DNA from: Paraburkholderia humisilvae
GTDB taxonomy: Bacteria; Pseudomonadota; Gammaproteobacteria; Burkholderiales; Burkholderiaceae
Reading direction: 5' to 3'
Assembly (NCBI RefSeq): GCF_902859855.1
Contig: NZ_CADIKH010000004.1
Coordinates: forward strand, 186,001-250,000
Length of the DNA: 64,000 nt
Positions 17,809 to 27,327 of this stretch are shown piece after piece; positions within the stretch are counted from its first letter, which is position 1; every line of letters starts with the position of its first letter. A program made the translations under genes and the position numbers. The notes beneath the pieces were generated by a model. The model worked only from the letters and a program-made list of their open reading frames with translations, made no database searches and was not told the origin of the DNA.

Positions 17809-18885
17809 ATGTCATTGATAATGAAAGTTCCTCACAAACTGATTGGCGTTGCCATGTGTCTGGCCGTAATCGGCGTTGCCGCATCGGGTCGCACCGCGCT
17901 GCTTGGCGATTCGAATACGGAGTCCACCAATGATGCGTATGTGGCCGCCGATTTCACGCTCGTGGCGCCGCGTGTCGCCGGCCAGGTGTCCGACGTGCTG
18001 GTGGAAGACAATCAGCGTGTACAAGCCGGGCAATTGCTTGTGCGGATTGACGATCGCGACTTCCATGCCGCATTGATGAGCGCGCGGGCGGATGTGGCAG
18101 CGGCACAAGCATCGGTCGCGAACGATGACGCCGAGATTGCACGGCAGCCGTCGCTGGTCGATCAGGCACGCGCGACGCTTCGGGCCGACGATGCATCGAT
18201 TATGTTTGCGCGAGCGAACGCGGCTCGCTACCAGAATCTGTCGGATACGGGCGCAGGAACGACACAGGAACAACAGCACGCGTCGAGCACGCTTGCCGAG
18301 CAACTCGCGAAGCAAGCGCACGACGCGGCCGCGTTGCTCGCCGCCGAGCAAAACCTCGATGTTTTGCGTACCCAGCGCGACAAGGCGGCCGGCGCATTGG
18401 CCCATGCCGAGGCCGTTCTGGAACAGGCAAAACTCAACCTTTCCTATACGGAGATTCGCGCGCCGATCGACGGCAAAGTGGGCCGACGTTCAGCACGCGT
18501 CGGCGCATTCGTCACGACGGGCGCGCCGATGCTCGCGATCGTTCCGCTGTCGCAGGCGTATATCGTCGCGAATTTTCAGGAAAACCAGCTCACGAAGATG
18601 CGTCCCGGCGAACGCGTGCGTATCAAGGTCGACAGCATGCCGGGCGTGGTGATCCACGGTCATGTCGATAGTCTCGCGCCGGCTACCGGCTTGAGTTTTG
18701 CTCCGATCGCTCCCGACAACGCAACCGGCAACTTCACGAAAGTGGTCCAGCGCGTGCCCGTGAAGATCACCCTCGACGCGGGGCAGGAAGCCGCCTCCGA
18801 ATTGAGCGTGGGGCTGTCGGTCGAAACGGAGGTAACCGTTGCCGGGCGAAACAAGGCGCCCGTCGAACAGGCAGATAAACAATGA
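17809..18885 (+). CDS. EmrA/HlyD-type membrane fusion protein
   Basis: The 358-residue protein has one N-terminal membrane anchor (residues 9-27), a biotinyl-lipoyl-like half (ESTNDAYVAADFTLVAPRVA then GQVSDVLVEDNQRVQAGQ), a central alpha-helical hairpin rich in Ala (about residues 85-215) and the second lipoyl half (IRAPIDGKVG). It bridges the MFS pump to the outer-membrane channel. The start at 17809 comes 10 bp after the pump stop. Confidence 0.9.
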   Translation: MSLIMKVPHKLIGVAMCLAVIGVAASGRTALLGDSNTESTNDAYVAADFTLVAPRVAGQVSDVLVEDNQRVQAGQLLVRIDDRDFHAALMSARADVAAAQASVANDDAEIARQPSLVDQARATLRADDASIMFARANAARYQNLSDTGAGTTQEQQHASSTLAEQLAKQAHDAAALLAAEQNLDVLRTQRDKAAGALAHAEAVLEQAKLNLSYTEIRAPIDGKVGRRSARVGAFVTTGAPMLAIVPLSQAYIVANFQENQLTKMRPGERVRIKVDSMPGVVIHGHVDSLAPATGLSFAPIAPDNATGNFTKVVQRVPVKITLDAGQEAASELSVGLSVETEVTVAGRNKAPVEQADKQ

Positions 18886-20423
18886 ACGCGAGGGAATTCC
18901 GGATCCGCACGCGGACGCTCGCGGTATTGCTGTGTTCTTCGCTGACAGGCTGTCTCGTCGGCCCCAACTTCGAACACCCGCAGGCCCACACGCCCCCCGA
19001 TGTGTTTGACCGGACCCAGTCTGCGCAAGCATCGAGCCAGGCCGTCGAGTCCGAATTCAATCCGGACTGGTGGACGCTCTTTAACGACCCGATGTTGAAC
19101 GCGCTGGAAAAAGAGCTGACCGATCAGAACCTCGACGTGGCCGCGGCATCGGCGCGTCTGCTGCAAAGCCGGGCTGGACAGCGCATTGCCGGCGCCGCGC
19201 AATATCCATCGGTGGACGCCGCCGCGTCGTATAACCGCGAGCGCGGCAGTCCGAACGGCATTCTCGGGTTGCTTGGGGTGAGTCCCACCGGCAGTCAGTC
19301 GCAATCCGCGTCGGGCAGCACACCGCTCGGCGTGGCGCCATTGCCCGGTTCGAAGGGTTCGCCCGCCTATAACCTGTACCAGTTCGGCTTCGATGCGTCG
19401 TGGGAACTCGATATCTGGGGGGGCGTGCGGCGCGGTGTGGAGGCCGCGAGCGCGCTCACCGCGGCATCCTACGAAGACCGCAACGCGGTTCTGCTGTCGG
19501 CACGGGCCGAACTCGCGCGCGACTATATCGAACTGCGTGAGACGCAGGCGCTGCTGCAGATAGCGAAGCAGAATCTCGAGATTGCGCGCAACGCGACGAA
19601 GCTCACGGAGATGCGCAAGCACGAAGGCGTCACAACCGATCTCGATGTGGCCAATGCCGCCGCGCAAGCCGAGTCGATCGAAAGCCTGATTCCGACGCTC
19701 GAGGCGCGTACCGAGACCACGATCAATGCGATCGGCTTGTTACTGGCCAAAGAACCCGGCGCGCTCAAGGCGCGGCTTGCCGAGCCGCGCGATGTCCCGG
19801 GTCTTCCGGAGCAGGTGCCAATCGGTTTCCCGTCGGAACTCGTGCAGCGACGGCCCGACATCCGGCGTGCGGACGCGCAGTTGCATGCGGCCACCGCCGC
19901 GATCGGCATGGCAAAAGCGGACTTCTACCCGCGCATTTCGCTCAATGGCAGTGCGGGGTTCCAGAGCCTTCAGTTGTCGAACCTTGCGGATTGGGCGTCG
20001 GGTCAGTTCGTCGTCGGACCGTCGATTACGCTTCCGATATTCGAGGGCGGGCGCTTGAAGGGCACATTGCAACTGCGCGAGGCACAGCAGCAGGAGGCCG
20101 CGATCGTGTACAAACGGACCGTGCTTCAGGCATGGCGCGAAGTGGACGACGCGTTGATCGCCTACGATGCCGAACAACGCCGGCGCGAACGGCTCAAAGC
20201 GGTGGTGAGTCTGAACCTGCGCGCGCTATCGGTTGCGCAACAACGGTACAAGGCCGGCGCGATCGACTATCTCGAGGTGCTCAACGTGCAGAGGCAATTG
20301 CTGAAGGCGCAGAGCGATCTGGAGCAGAGCGACGCGGACGCCGACGCTCACCTGGTCACGCTATGCAAGGTGCTGGGCGGCGGGTGGGAATCGACTTACG
20401 CGCAACCAGGCGCCGCTCATTGA
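18882..20423 (+). CDS. NodT/OprM-type outer-membrane efflux lipoprotein
   Basis: The 513-residue protein carries a lipoprotein signal (LAVLLCSSLTGC, cysteine at about residue 24) followed by the RND-type outer-membrane factor signature (LVGPNF) and two OEP repeats with long helices. ATGA overlaps the HlyD stop (18882-18885), so it is translationally coupled. It forms the exit duct of the ABM-associated pump. Confidence 0.92.
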   Translation: MNAREFRIRTRTLAVLLCSSLTGCLVGPNFEHPQAHTPPDVFDRTQSAQASSQAVESEFNPDWWTLFNDPMLNALEKELTDQNLDVAAASARLLQSRAGQRIAGAAQYPSVDAAASYNRERGSPNGILGLLGVSPTGSQSQSASGSTPLGVAPLPGSKGSPAYNLYQFGFDASWELDIWGGVRRGVEAASALTAASYEDRNAVLLSARAELARDYIELRETQALLQIAKQNLEIARNATKLTEMRKHEGVTTDLDVANAAAQAESIESLIPTLEARTETTINAIGLLLAKEPGALKARLAEPRDVPGLPEQVPIGFPSELVQRRPDIRRADAQLHAATAAIGMAKADFYPRISLNGSAGFQSLQLSNLADWASGQFVVGPSITLPIFEGGRLKGTLQLREAQQQEAAIVYKRTVLQAWREVDDALIAYDAEQRRRERLKAVVSLNLRALSVAQQRYKAGAIDYLEVLNVQRQLLKAQSDLEQSDADADAHLVTLCKVLGGGWESTYAQPGAAH

Positions 20424-20464
20424 CGCGCGTAACCCTCTGCCCCTGCGGCGCGCGCTGCGCTTAT

Positions 20465-21658
20465 TCAGCGCGCACCAAGCAAGCCACGCTCAGCAAGACT
20501 GCGATAAAGCGCGCGTACGCCGAAGGTCCACGGTTCGATCTCGGTACACAGCCGCACGGTATTCACGAGCGCGCCGAGCTTCGGCGTCGAGATCGTCACG
20601 ATATCGCCCAGGTGGTGCGTAAAACCGCCGCCTGGCGTATCGCGATCCTTGATCGGCGAGAACATCGTGCCGAGGAACAGCATAAAGCCGTCCGGATATT
20701 GATGATGCTTGCCGCAAGTCTGCGCGACGAGATCGCTCGGATCGCGGCTGATCTCGGTCATATGGCTCACGCCGTCCAGTTCGAAGCCATCGTCCGCGCC
20801 GTCGACGCGCAACGACAGGCTCGCCTCACGAATCGTATCGAGCGTGAAACGCTCATCGAACAGGCGCACAAACGGCCCGATCGCACATGAGCCGTTATTG
20901 TCCTTGCATTTGCCGAGCAGCAGCGCGGAGCGCCCTTCAATATCGCGCAGATTGACATCGTTGCCAAGCGTCGCACCGACGATCCGGCCCGCGCGATTGA
21001 TGGCCAGTACGACCTCCGGCTCCGGGTTGTTCCAGACCGACGCGGGCAACAGGCCGATATCGGCGCCGAAGCCGACTGACGACATCGGCTGGGACTTCGA
21101 GAACACCTCGGCATCCGGCCCGATGCCGACCTCCATGTACTGGGACCATGCGCCGCGACGCTCCAGTTCAGCCTTCAAACGCAATGCGGCATCCGACCCC
21201 GGCTCGATCTTTGACAGGTCAGTGCCGATCAGCGCAGTCAACGTCGCGCGCACTTCGTGCGCCTTCGACGGATCACCGCCCGCCTGCTCTTCGATCACGC
21301 GCTCGAGCAGGCTGACCGCGAAGGTGACGCCGCATGCCTTGATCGCCTGCACGTCGCACGGCGCGAGCAGGCGCGGCGCGCCGGCAGCATCGGTGCGGGC
21401 GGCCAGACCCGCTTCGAGCAGCGCGGCCACCGGACCAAGCGATGCACCCGGCGCATTGCGCGCGACGTCGAGCGCATCGTCGCGATCGAACAGATCGGCG
21501 GTGGTGGGGACGGTCTTCGTGATATCGAACACGTTGCCGCCGCGCACGGCGACCACGCACGGGCCCTCGTGCGCACCGTCGCGCCGCCATACGCGACCGA
21601 CCAGCGACGCATGATGCAGATCGTCAGGCAGACAGGCTGATGCGGGGATCGTTTGCAT
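20465..21658 (-). CDS. Fumarylacetoacetate hydrolase (FAH) family enzyme
   Basis: The 397-residue protein has an FAH-fold C-terminal domain with the metal-binding E-x-E (NNPEPEVVL near residue 215) and a longer N-terminal part than simple FAH-like isomerases. Sequences of this size include sugar-acid dehydratases such as 2-keto-3-deoxy-arabinonate dehydratase, which would fit the sugar importer at 26-31 kb, but distance and the intervening genes keep this speculative. It cleaves or dehydrates 2-oxo acids using Mg or Mn. It is convergent with the efflux operon. Confidence 0.8.
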   Translation of the reverse strand: MQTIPASACLPDDLHHASLVGRVWRRDGAHEGPCVVAVRGGNVFDITKTVPTTADLFDRDDALDVARNAPGASLGPVAALLEAGLAARTDAAGAPRLLAPCDVQAIKACGVTFAVSLLERVIEEQAGGDPSKAHEVRATLTALIGTDLSKIEPGSDAALRLKAELERRGAWSQYMEVGIGPDAEVFSKSQPMSSVGFGADIGLLPASVWNNPEPEVVLAINRAGRIVGATLGNDVNLRDIEGRSALLLGKCKDNNGSCAIGPFVRLFDERFTLDTIREASLSLRVDGADDGFELDGVSHMTEISRDPSDLVAQTCGKHHQYPDGFMLFLGTMFSPIKDRDTPGGGFTHHLGDIVTISTPKLGALVNTVRLCTEIEPWTFGVRALYRSLAERGLLGAR

Positions 21659-21739
21659 GAGTGTGATGAATTGGGCTGGAAAGGAGCCCTATCGTAGAGC
21701 CCTCCCACGCCAAAGTCCAACCACGCACGCTTGCGAGGT

Positions 21740-22972
21740 CTAGGTCGTTCCGTATCCGGCGGCGCCAGTGCCGCGCCGCGCTGCATGTTGACGCAGTGCA
21801 GCGATGAATTTCCGCGCCGGCCACGCTTCGGCCAGCGCCTCTTTGAGCAGGGTCTGCTGGCTGGGCGGCGCGAGACCGCCGAGCGGCGGGTCCCGGTCGA
21901 GATTGGTCGGGAACGGATACCCTTCCGCGCAACTGGCAATCACCGCATCGAGTTGCGCGGCACTCAGGCGCGTTTGCGCGACGCACGCGTGCAACACCGG
22001 GTAGATCGCTTCGCACATCGCCGTTCGATTGATCGACTCCATCGCGCGCCCGTATGCGGACGAAATCTGCAACAGGTTGGCCATGCGCGCGACATCCGCG
22101 GTGCGGTTCTCGCCCGCCGCATGAAACAGCGCCGGATTGAAGAACAGCGCGTCGCCCTTCGCCAGCGGCAGTTGCACGCAGTGGGTTTCGAAGTAGCCGC
22201 GGAAATCGTCGCGCCGCCATGCTAGGTAGCCCGGCGCGTAGCGCTGCGAATACGGCAACAGCTTCGTCGGGCCGCTTTCGACCGGCATGTCGATGTGCGC
22301 GATGGCCCCTTGCAGCGTCAGGAACGGCGACATCGTATGCACGTGGGCCGGATAGCGTTGCGCTTCATCGACCGTCTGAAAGCCCAGGTGATAGTCGCGG
22401 TGCGCCTGTTGCGCGGCGCCGCCCGGCCGCACGACGTTGATTTGCGAGGTCATCTGATAATGCGGGCCGAGCCATGCATCCGCGGCGGCCGCGACGAACT
22501 CGTTTGCGTAGTAGCGGGCGAACAGTTCCGGCGCGCGCAGACACAGCTTTTCCAGCGCGTTCCAGATCCGGTCGTTCGCGCCCGCCTTCGCGAAGTGATC
22601 GCCACCCACCGCGCCCTGCGCACGCTCGTCGCGGATCACTGCTTCGAACACGGTGGTCGCTTCATCGATTGGCGCGGTATCGTCGTATGCATGCTGCAGC
22701 ACGAGCACGCCTGCGCCTTCACGCAACACATGCACCCATTCCGCGAGCAAGCGTGCTCGCGTGACTGGATCGCCCAGTGCGTCCCGCAAGATGTCGCAGT
22801 GGTAGAGCGGAATGCCGTGTGGCGTCGAATCCGCGAATTCGGTCTGCTGTGTCTGGGTGCCTGCGGCAATCTGCGCGGCAAAGTCCGCGATTGAACAGTT
22901 GTCCTCGCGATAGCTGTCATGCCGCGGCAGCGTCGGCGTCGGCGTCGGCGTCTGAAAATCGTCTCCTCGCAT
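21740..22972 (-). CDS. Phytanoyl-CoA dioxygenase (PhyH) family Fe(II)/2-oxoglutarate enzyme
   Basis: The 410-residue protein carries the facial-triad pattern: H-x-D in AQQAHRDYHLGFQ (near residue 215) and a distal histidine in FFNPALFHAAGENRT (near residue 290), with R at GENR for 2-oxoglutarate. Such enzymes hydroxylate a small molecule or lipid; the substrate is not evident. Start 22972 has GGAG 8 bases upstream; the frame is open to 23002. Near the start a GGCGTC hexamer is repeated, giving TPTPTPT. Confidence 0.8.
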   Translation of the reverse strand: MRGDDFQTPTPTPTLPRHDSYREDNCSIADFAAQIAAGTQTQQTEFADSTPHGIPLYHCDILRDALGDPVTRARLLAEWVHVLREGAGVLVLQHAYDDTAPIDEATTVFEAVIRDERAQGAVGGDHFAKAGANDRIWNALEKLCLRAPELFARYYANEFVAAAADAWLGPHYQMTSQINVVRPGGAAQQAHRDYHLGFQTVDEAQRYPAHVHTMSPFLTLQGAIAHIDMPVESGPTKLLPYSQRYAPGYLAWRRDDFRGYFETHCVQLPLAKGDALFFNPALFHAAGENRTADVARMANLLQISSAYGRAMESINRTAMCEAIYPVLHACVAQTRLSAAQLDAVIASCAEGYPFPTNLDRDPPLGGLAPPSQQTLLKEALAEAWPARKFIAALRQHAARRGTGAAGYGTT

Positions 22973-23134
22973 TTTCGTTTCTCCAGTGTGCGTCGCGAGC
23001 ATATCGCCAATCCGGGCGGGCGCGCCAGTGCCCGACGCGGCGCCACGCGTTAGGTACGTCCCTTGCGTCTATGAGTTCACGCCTGCGTTCATGAAGCCGT
23101 GTCGCGCTTCGGCAGTCGCACAGGGAGAACGAAA

Positions 23135-23209
23135 ATGCCTTATCTCATCGGGTGGATACTCGGCGTCCCGCTGATCGTGCTGGTCATTCTTTATCTGATC
23201 TTTCATTGA
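23135..23209 (+). CDS. 24-residue single-pass membrane protein
   Basis: This short frame (ATG 23135, TGA 23207-23209) is preceded by GGGAGAACGAAA, a strong Shine-Dalgarno sequence at good spacing. The product starts MPYLIGWILG and ends LYLIFH; nearly every residue from 3 to 23 is hydrophobic, with one G-W and one G-V-P, so it should span the inner membrane once. I recall similar short hydrophobic proteins in other proteobacteria but cannot verify homologues here. It is divergent from the PhyH gene and stands alone. Function unknown. Confidence 0.65.
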   Translation: MPYLIGWILGVPLIVLVILYLIFH

Positions 23210-23639
23210 AGCGCTGCAGTCATGAGGACGATCGCCGGCGCGGCGATTCAGCGCGCGCCGCGATCCAACGTGCTGCACGCGGCTCACACGATACGTTCAT
23301 GTCCGCGTTGCTTACCGTCTGAACAATCGGCGTTGACGCGCGACCCTTGCGTCGCTCGCCACGCGTTTCGTCGGCGCTTTGCTGCGCTTGCCGTGCTTCG
23401 TATTCCCGAAGCATTCCATCCGTCGCCTTACGGATGAAAGACTCACCGTGCGCACCCATCGTGCCCGAAGCACCGCGCCTCGTGCATTTGCGCGATTTTC
23501 GCAGCGTGCGCTCGGGTTTACGTTAGTTTGTGTTCGGTAACACCGCCCGTTTACTGGGTTGAAAACATTAAGGCTTCCGAAATGGGTTCGACCTGATTAA
23601 GGAACGCCTTGAGTGGTCCATCGTGCGTGGAGGTGTGCA
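23210..23639. other. 430-bp region without a supported gene
   Basis: A minus-strand frame of 79 codons at 23220-23459 (MGAHGESFIRKATDGMLREY at its start) has no recognised domain or clear ribosome site and is not called. The stretch 23510-23600 is A/T-rich and probably holds the promoter for the BBE-type gene. Confidence 0.45.
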
Positions 23640-25034
23640 ATGCCGAATCTGTCGAAGAATGCAATGGATGATCTGAAAGCCGCCGTGCGCGGACAGGTGT
23701 TCGTGCCGGAGGATGCCGGCTATCACGAAGCGCGAGCAATCTGGAATGCGATGATCGACCGGCGGCCCGCCGTGATTGTCCGCTGCGCCGGCGTCGCCGA
23801 CGTGCGTCGCGCGGTGAACTTCGCGCGCGAGCAAAATCTGACGCTCGCGATGCGCGGCGGCGGCCACAACATCGCGGGCACCGCGCTGTGTGACGACGGG
23901 CTGGTGATCGATCTGTCCGCGATGAAATCGGCGCGCGTCGATCCGTTCACGCGCCGCGCGTATGTCGAGCCCGGTTGCACGCTGCGCGATCTCGATCACG
24001 AGGCACAAGCCTACGGTCTTGCGGTGCCGCTCGGCATCAACTCGACGACCGGCGTCGCGGGTCTGACGCTCGGTGGCGGATTCGGCTGGCTGAGCCGCCG
24101 CTTCGGAATGACCGTCGACAATCTGCTGTCGGCCGATATCGTTACCGCCGGCGGCGAACTCCTGCATTGCAGCGAGAGCGAACACGAAGACCTGTTCTGG
24201 GCGTTACGCGGCGGCGGCGGCAATTTCGGCGTGGTCACGATGTTCGAGTTTCAACTGCATCCGGTCGGGCCTGAAGTCTACGGCGGCCTGGTCGTGCTGC
24301 CGATCGACCAGGCGAGGGAAGCGTTGGCCAGGTATCGCAACGCGGTGGACTCGATGCCCGATGAACTGACCGTCTGGAGCGTCGCGCGGCTTGCACCGCC
24401 GCTGCCGTTTCTGCCCGCCGACGTGCACGGCAAGCCGATGATCGCGTTTGCGATCTGCTACACCGGCCCGCTTGAAGAGGGTCCACGCGCAGTCGAGGCC
24501 GTGCGCCAGTTCGGCACGCCGTACGGCGAGCACCTCGGGCCGATGCCGTACACCGCATGGCAGCAGGCCTTCGACCCGCTACTCACACCGGGCGAACGCA
24601 ACTACTGGAAGTCGCACAATCTGTCCGCGCTGCAGGATGGGCTGATCGATGCGCTGCTCGACGCGATCGGCACGCTGCCGTCGCCGCAGTGCGAGATCTT
24701 TTTCGGCCAGGTGGGCGGCGCGACTGCGCGTGTCGCGATCGACGCAACCGCGTACGCGGGGCGCGACGCGAAGTATGTGATGAATGTGCATGGCCGCTGG
24801 AGCGATGCAGCCGACGACGCACGCTGCATTGCATGGTCACGCGCGTTCTTCGAGACCACCAGACCGTTCGCACTCGGCACCGCGTACGTGAATTTTCTGA
24901 CGCAGGAAGAAGGCGACCGGATTGGCGCCGCATACGGTCCGAACTATGAGCGTCTGGTGGCCGTGAAAGACCGCTACGATCCGCACAATCTGTTCAGCAA
25001 TAACCAGAACATCAAGCCGTCCTCGACCGCGTAG
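23640..25034 (+). CDS. FAD-linked oxidoreductase, berberine-bridge (BBE) / PCMH type
   Basis: The 464-residue protein has a PCMH-type FAD domain (RGGGHNIAGTALCDDGLVID near residue 78; the histidine in GGGHN is the usual 8-alpha-N-linked flavin site) and ends with the BBE motif (YDPHNLFSNNQNI). There is no cysteine in the position of bicovalent enzymes, so attachment is probably through histidine only. GGAGGTG precedes the ATG. Family members oxidise sugars, alcohols or phenolics with oxygen; the substrate cannot be told. Confidence 0.88.
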   Translation: MPNLSKNAMDDLKAAVRGQVFVPEDAGYHEARAIWNAMIDRRPAVIVRCAGVADVRRAVNFAREQNLTLAMRGGGHNIAGTALCDDGLVIDLSAMKSARVDPFTRRAYVEPGCTLRDLDHEAQAYGLAVPLGINSTTGVAGLTLGGGFGWLSRRFGMTVDNLLSADIVTAGGELLHCSESEHEDLFWALRGGGGNFGVVTMFEFQLHPVGPEVYGGLVVLPIDQAREALARYRNAVDSMPDELTVWSVARLAPPLPFLPADVHGKPMIAFAICYTGPLEEGPRAVEAVRQFGTPYGEHLGPMPYTAWQQAFDPLLTPGERNYWKSHNLSALQDGLIDALLDAIGTLPSPQCEIFFGQVGGATARVAIDATAYAGRDAKYVMNVHGRWSDAADDARCIAWSRAFFETTRPFALGTAYVNFLTQEEGDRIGAAYGPNYERLVAVKDRYDPHNLFSNNQNIKPSSTA

Positions 25035-25352
25035 TCGCTGGCAGAGCAGCCGGGGCATCGCGCGTCGCGGGCCGCCGCAGCTGGGACACTGTTTGCGGCA
25101 AGCGGCGAGCCGCTGTCGCGCACGCGGCTCGCCGCGCCCGGCACACTCGCGATGCTCGCGTTCGCGGGCAACGCGCGGCTGTGCCGGGTCGCGTTGCAGG
25201 CGACCGCTCGTCATCGGACGCAAGACGAAGCCGCGTAGCCGTTCGCGCGTCACCGGTGCGTATCCCGACATCGCCGTGCGGTGAAATTTGGAGCGCAACC
25301 CCGTTTTGACGGACAATCGCGGTTGCCTATCCACCCCAAACGTTCAATACCT
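25035..25352. other. 318-bp region between BBE gene and yceH
   Basis: It contains the strong hairpin at 25102-25135. No gene was recognised. No good ribosome site precedes the yceH ATG at 25353. Confidence 0.5.
25102..25135 (+). terminator. Hairpin with 12-bp perfect stem after the BBE gene
   Basis: GCGGCGAGCCGC (25102-25113) pairs with GCGGCTCGCCGC (25124-25135) around a 10-base loop, 68 bp after the BBE stop. There is no T-run, so it may act with Rho or by mRNA stabilisation rather than as an intrinsic terminator. Confidence 0.5.
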
Positions 25353-26084
25353 ATGAATTCCCCCGTCAACGATACGCCGCGTCCCGCGCTGCGCGCGCTG
25401 ACCCCACTCGAGGCACGCGTAGTCGGCGTCCTTTTCGAAAAACAGCACACGGTGCCGGACACCTATCCGCTATCGCTGAATGCGCTGACACTTGGCTGCA
25501 ATCAGAAGACATCCCGCTCGCCGGTCATGAACGCGAGCGAATCCGACGTGCTGGGCGCACTCGAAACACTCAAACGGCTGAGTCTGGTATTCGAAGGCAG
25601 CAGCAGCCGCGTGCCGCGCTTCGAGCACAATCTGGAACGCGTGCTGGGTGTGCCGCGCCAGGCCGCCGCGCTGCTCGCCGCGCTGTTGTTGCGCGGCGCG
25701 CAAACAGCCGCCGAGTTGCGTCTCGCGACCACGCGTCTGCATGCGTTCGCCGATACGTCGTCGGTCGAAGCCTTCCTCGACGAACTCGCCGCGCGCGACA
25801 CGCCGCTCGCAGTGAAACTGCCGCGCACGCCGGGCGAGCGCGAAAGCCGCTGGATGCATCTGCTGTGCGGCGAAGTGCAGGTGGATGACGCGGCGCCGCC
25901 GCGCGGCGCGGGCGAGCCGTCCGAACGTCATGCGGCGTTCGGCGCAATGGACGACGAACTCGATGCGCTCAAGGCCCAGTACGGCGCGCTTGCCGACAAG
26001 GTTGCGCGGCTTGAGGCGCTGGTCGAAAGAATGGCTGCGGAGCTCGGCATCGCGGTGGACAAACCGGCACAGCAACCGCAATAA
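25353..26084 (+). CDS. yceH: YceH-family protein (DUF480), tandem winged helix
   Basis: The 243-residue protein matches YceH from its first helix (LTPLEARVVGVLFEKQHTVP; YPLSLNALTLGCNQKTSRSP) and folds as two winged helices. The extra C-terminal part (about residues 205-235) looks like a coiled coil (DELDALKAQYGALADKVARL). The family is conserved and its biochemical role is unknown. Translation from 25353 is assumed because it gives the standard family start. Confidence 0.9.
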   Translation: MNSPVNDTPRPALRALTPLEARVVGVLFEKQHTVPDTYPLSLNALTLGCNQKTSRSPVMNASESDVLGALETLKRLSLVFEGSSSRVPRFEHNLERVLGVPRQAAALLAALLLRGAQTAAELRLATTRLHAFADTSSVEAFLDELAARDTPLAVKLPRTPGERESRWMHLLCGEVQVDDAAPPRGAGEPSERHAAFGAMDDELDALKAQYGALADKVARLEALVERMAAELGIAVDKPAQQPQ

Positions 26085-26111
26085 CCTGACGCCTGATACC
26101 TGATTACCTTG

Positions 26112-26145
26112 CTGGCCGCGCACGCGTGCAAGCGCGAGCGGCCAG
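26112..26145. terminator. Hairpin between convergent yceH and yjfF
   Basis: CTGGCCGC (26112-26119) pairs with GCGGCCAG (26138-26145) in the convergent intergenic region, so it could end transcription from both sides. There is no T-run. Confidence 0.4.
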
Positions 26146-26196
26146 GAGCCTACGCGAATGGCGAACGCACAAGCGCGTCCGCCTACCCGGCACCGT

Positions 26197-27327
26197 TCAG
26201 GTGCGCCGCGTGATCATCGCGGCGAGACCCGGTTTGTCCTTTGCGTCGGTCTGCGGCGCGCGCTCGTCGTCGCGTGCTTTCTTCGTGCTGGCATGCAGCC
26301 CCGTGCCGTTCGACTTGCGGCTCGCCGCATGCCGCTCGATCACCCGCTGCAGCAGGCAGAACGCGCATAGCAGCGCGCCGATCACAATACGGGTCCACCA
26401 CGAACTCAACGTGCCGTCGAAGGTGATCAGCGTCTGGATCGTGCCGAGAATGCCGACGCCGAACAGCGAACCGAATACGTAGCCGACGCCGCCCGTCAGC
26501 AGCGTGCCGCCGATCACCGTCGCGGCAATCGCATCGAGCTCCATCCCCTGCGCGGCCAGCCCGTAGCCGGACAGCAGATACAGCGTGAACACCACGCCGC
26601 CGAGCGCCGAGCAGAAGCCGCTCAACGCATACACGCCGATCTTCGTGCGCGCGACCGGCAGGCCCATCAGCAGCGCCGAGCGCTCATTGCCGCCGATCGC
26701 ATAGACATTGCGGCCAAAGCGCGTGAAGTGCGCGATATAGATCGCGGCGAGCAGCGCGACGATGCCGATCAGCGCACCGGAGTTCAGCGTGCCGCCGCCG
26801 ATCGGCACGCTGAACTGCGCAACCGCATGAAAGGTCCGCTCGTTGATCGTGATCGACTGCGTGGTGATCAGGAAGCACGCGCCGCGCGCGAGGAACATGC
26901 CGGCCAGCGTGATGATGAACGGCTGCAATCGGAAGAAATGGATCACCGCGCCCATCGCCGCGCCGAACAGCGTGCCCATGATCAGCACGAGCGGCACGAT
27001 CGCCCAGATCGGCCAATGCCACCATTGCGCGGCCACCGAGCACAGCACGGTAGTCAGCGCGACCACCGAGCCGACCGACAGGTCGATGCCGCCCGACACG
27101 ATCACAAAGGTCATGCCGAGCGCGACGATCAACAGGAACGAATTGTCGACCAGCAGGCCCAACAGCACCTGCAGCGAGAAAAAGCCGGTGTACATCACCG
27201 AGCCGAAGCCGAACAGCACACAAAACAGCGCGATCGTCACGACGATCGGCAGCGTGCGCGGATCAAGGAGGCGCGCGACGAATTTCGTACGGGACATACG
27301 CGTGCCGTCTTTTGTCATTTTTGTCAT
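26197..27327 (-). CDS. yjfF: Sugar ABC transporter permease, YjfF type
   Basis: The 376-residue protein has 8-10 membrane helices of the RbsC/AraH class (GMTFVIVSGGIDLSVGSVVA) and a charged C-terminal tail of about 45 residues. Its ATG overlaps the ytfT stop (ATGA, 27324-27327), so the two permeases are coupled and probably form a heterodimeric channel, as in E. coli YtfT-YjfF for galactofuranose. It is the last gene of the operon. Confidence 0.9.
   Translation of the reverse strand: MTKMTKDGTRMSRTKFVARLLDPRTLPIVVTIALFCVLFGFGSVMYTGFFSLQVLLGLLVDNSFLLIVALGMTFVIVSGGIDLSVGSVVALTTVLCSVAAQWWHWPIWAIVPLVLIMGTLFGAAMGAVIHFFRLQPFIITLAGMFLARGACFLITTQSITINERTFHAVAQFSVPIGGGTLNSGALIGIVALLAAIYIAHFTRFGRNVYAIGGNERSALLMGLPVARTKIGVYALSGFCSALGGVVFTLYLLSGYGLAAQGMELDAIAATVIGGTLLTGGVGYVFGSLFGVGILGTIQTLITFDGTLSSWWTRIVIGALLCAFCLLQRVIERHAASRKSNGTGLHASTKKARDDERAPQTDAKDKPGLAAMITRRT

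Noticed and set aside
23220..23459. 79-codon minus-strand frame
   Set aside because: No domain and no convincing ribosome site; kept only as a remark in the gap entry.
23560..23620. GGTTCGACC resembling a tRNA T-loop
   Set aside because: No acceptor, D- or anticodon-arm partners can be built around it.
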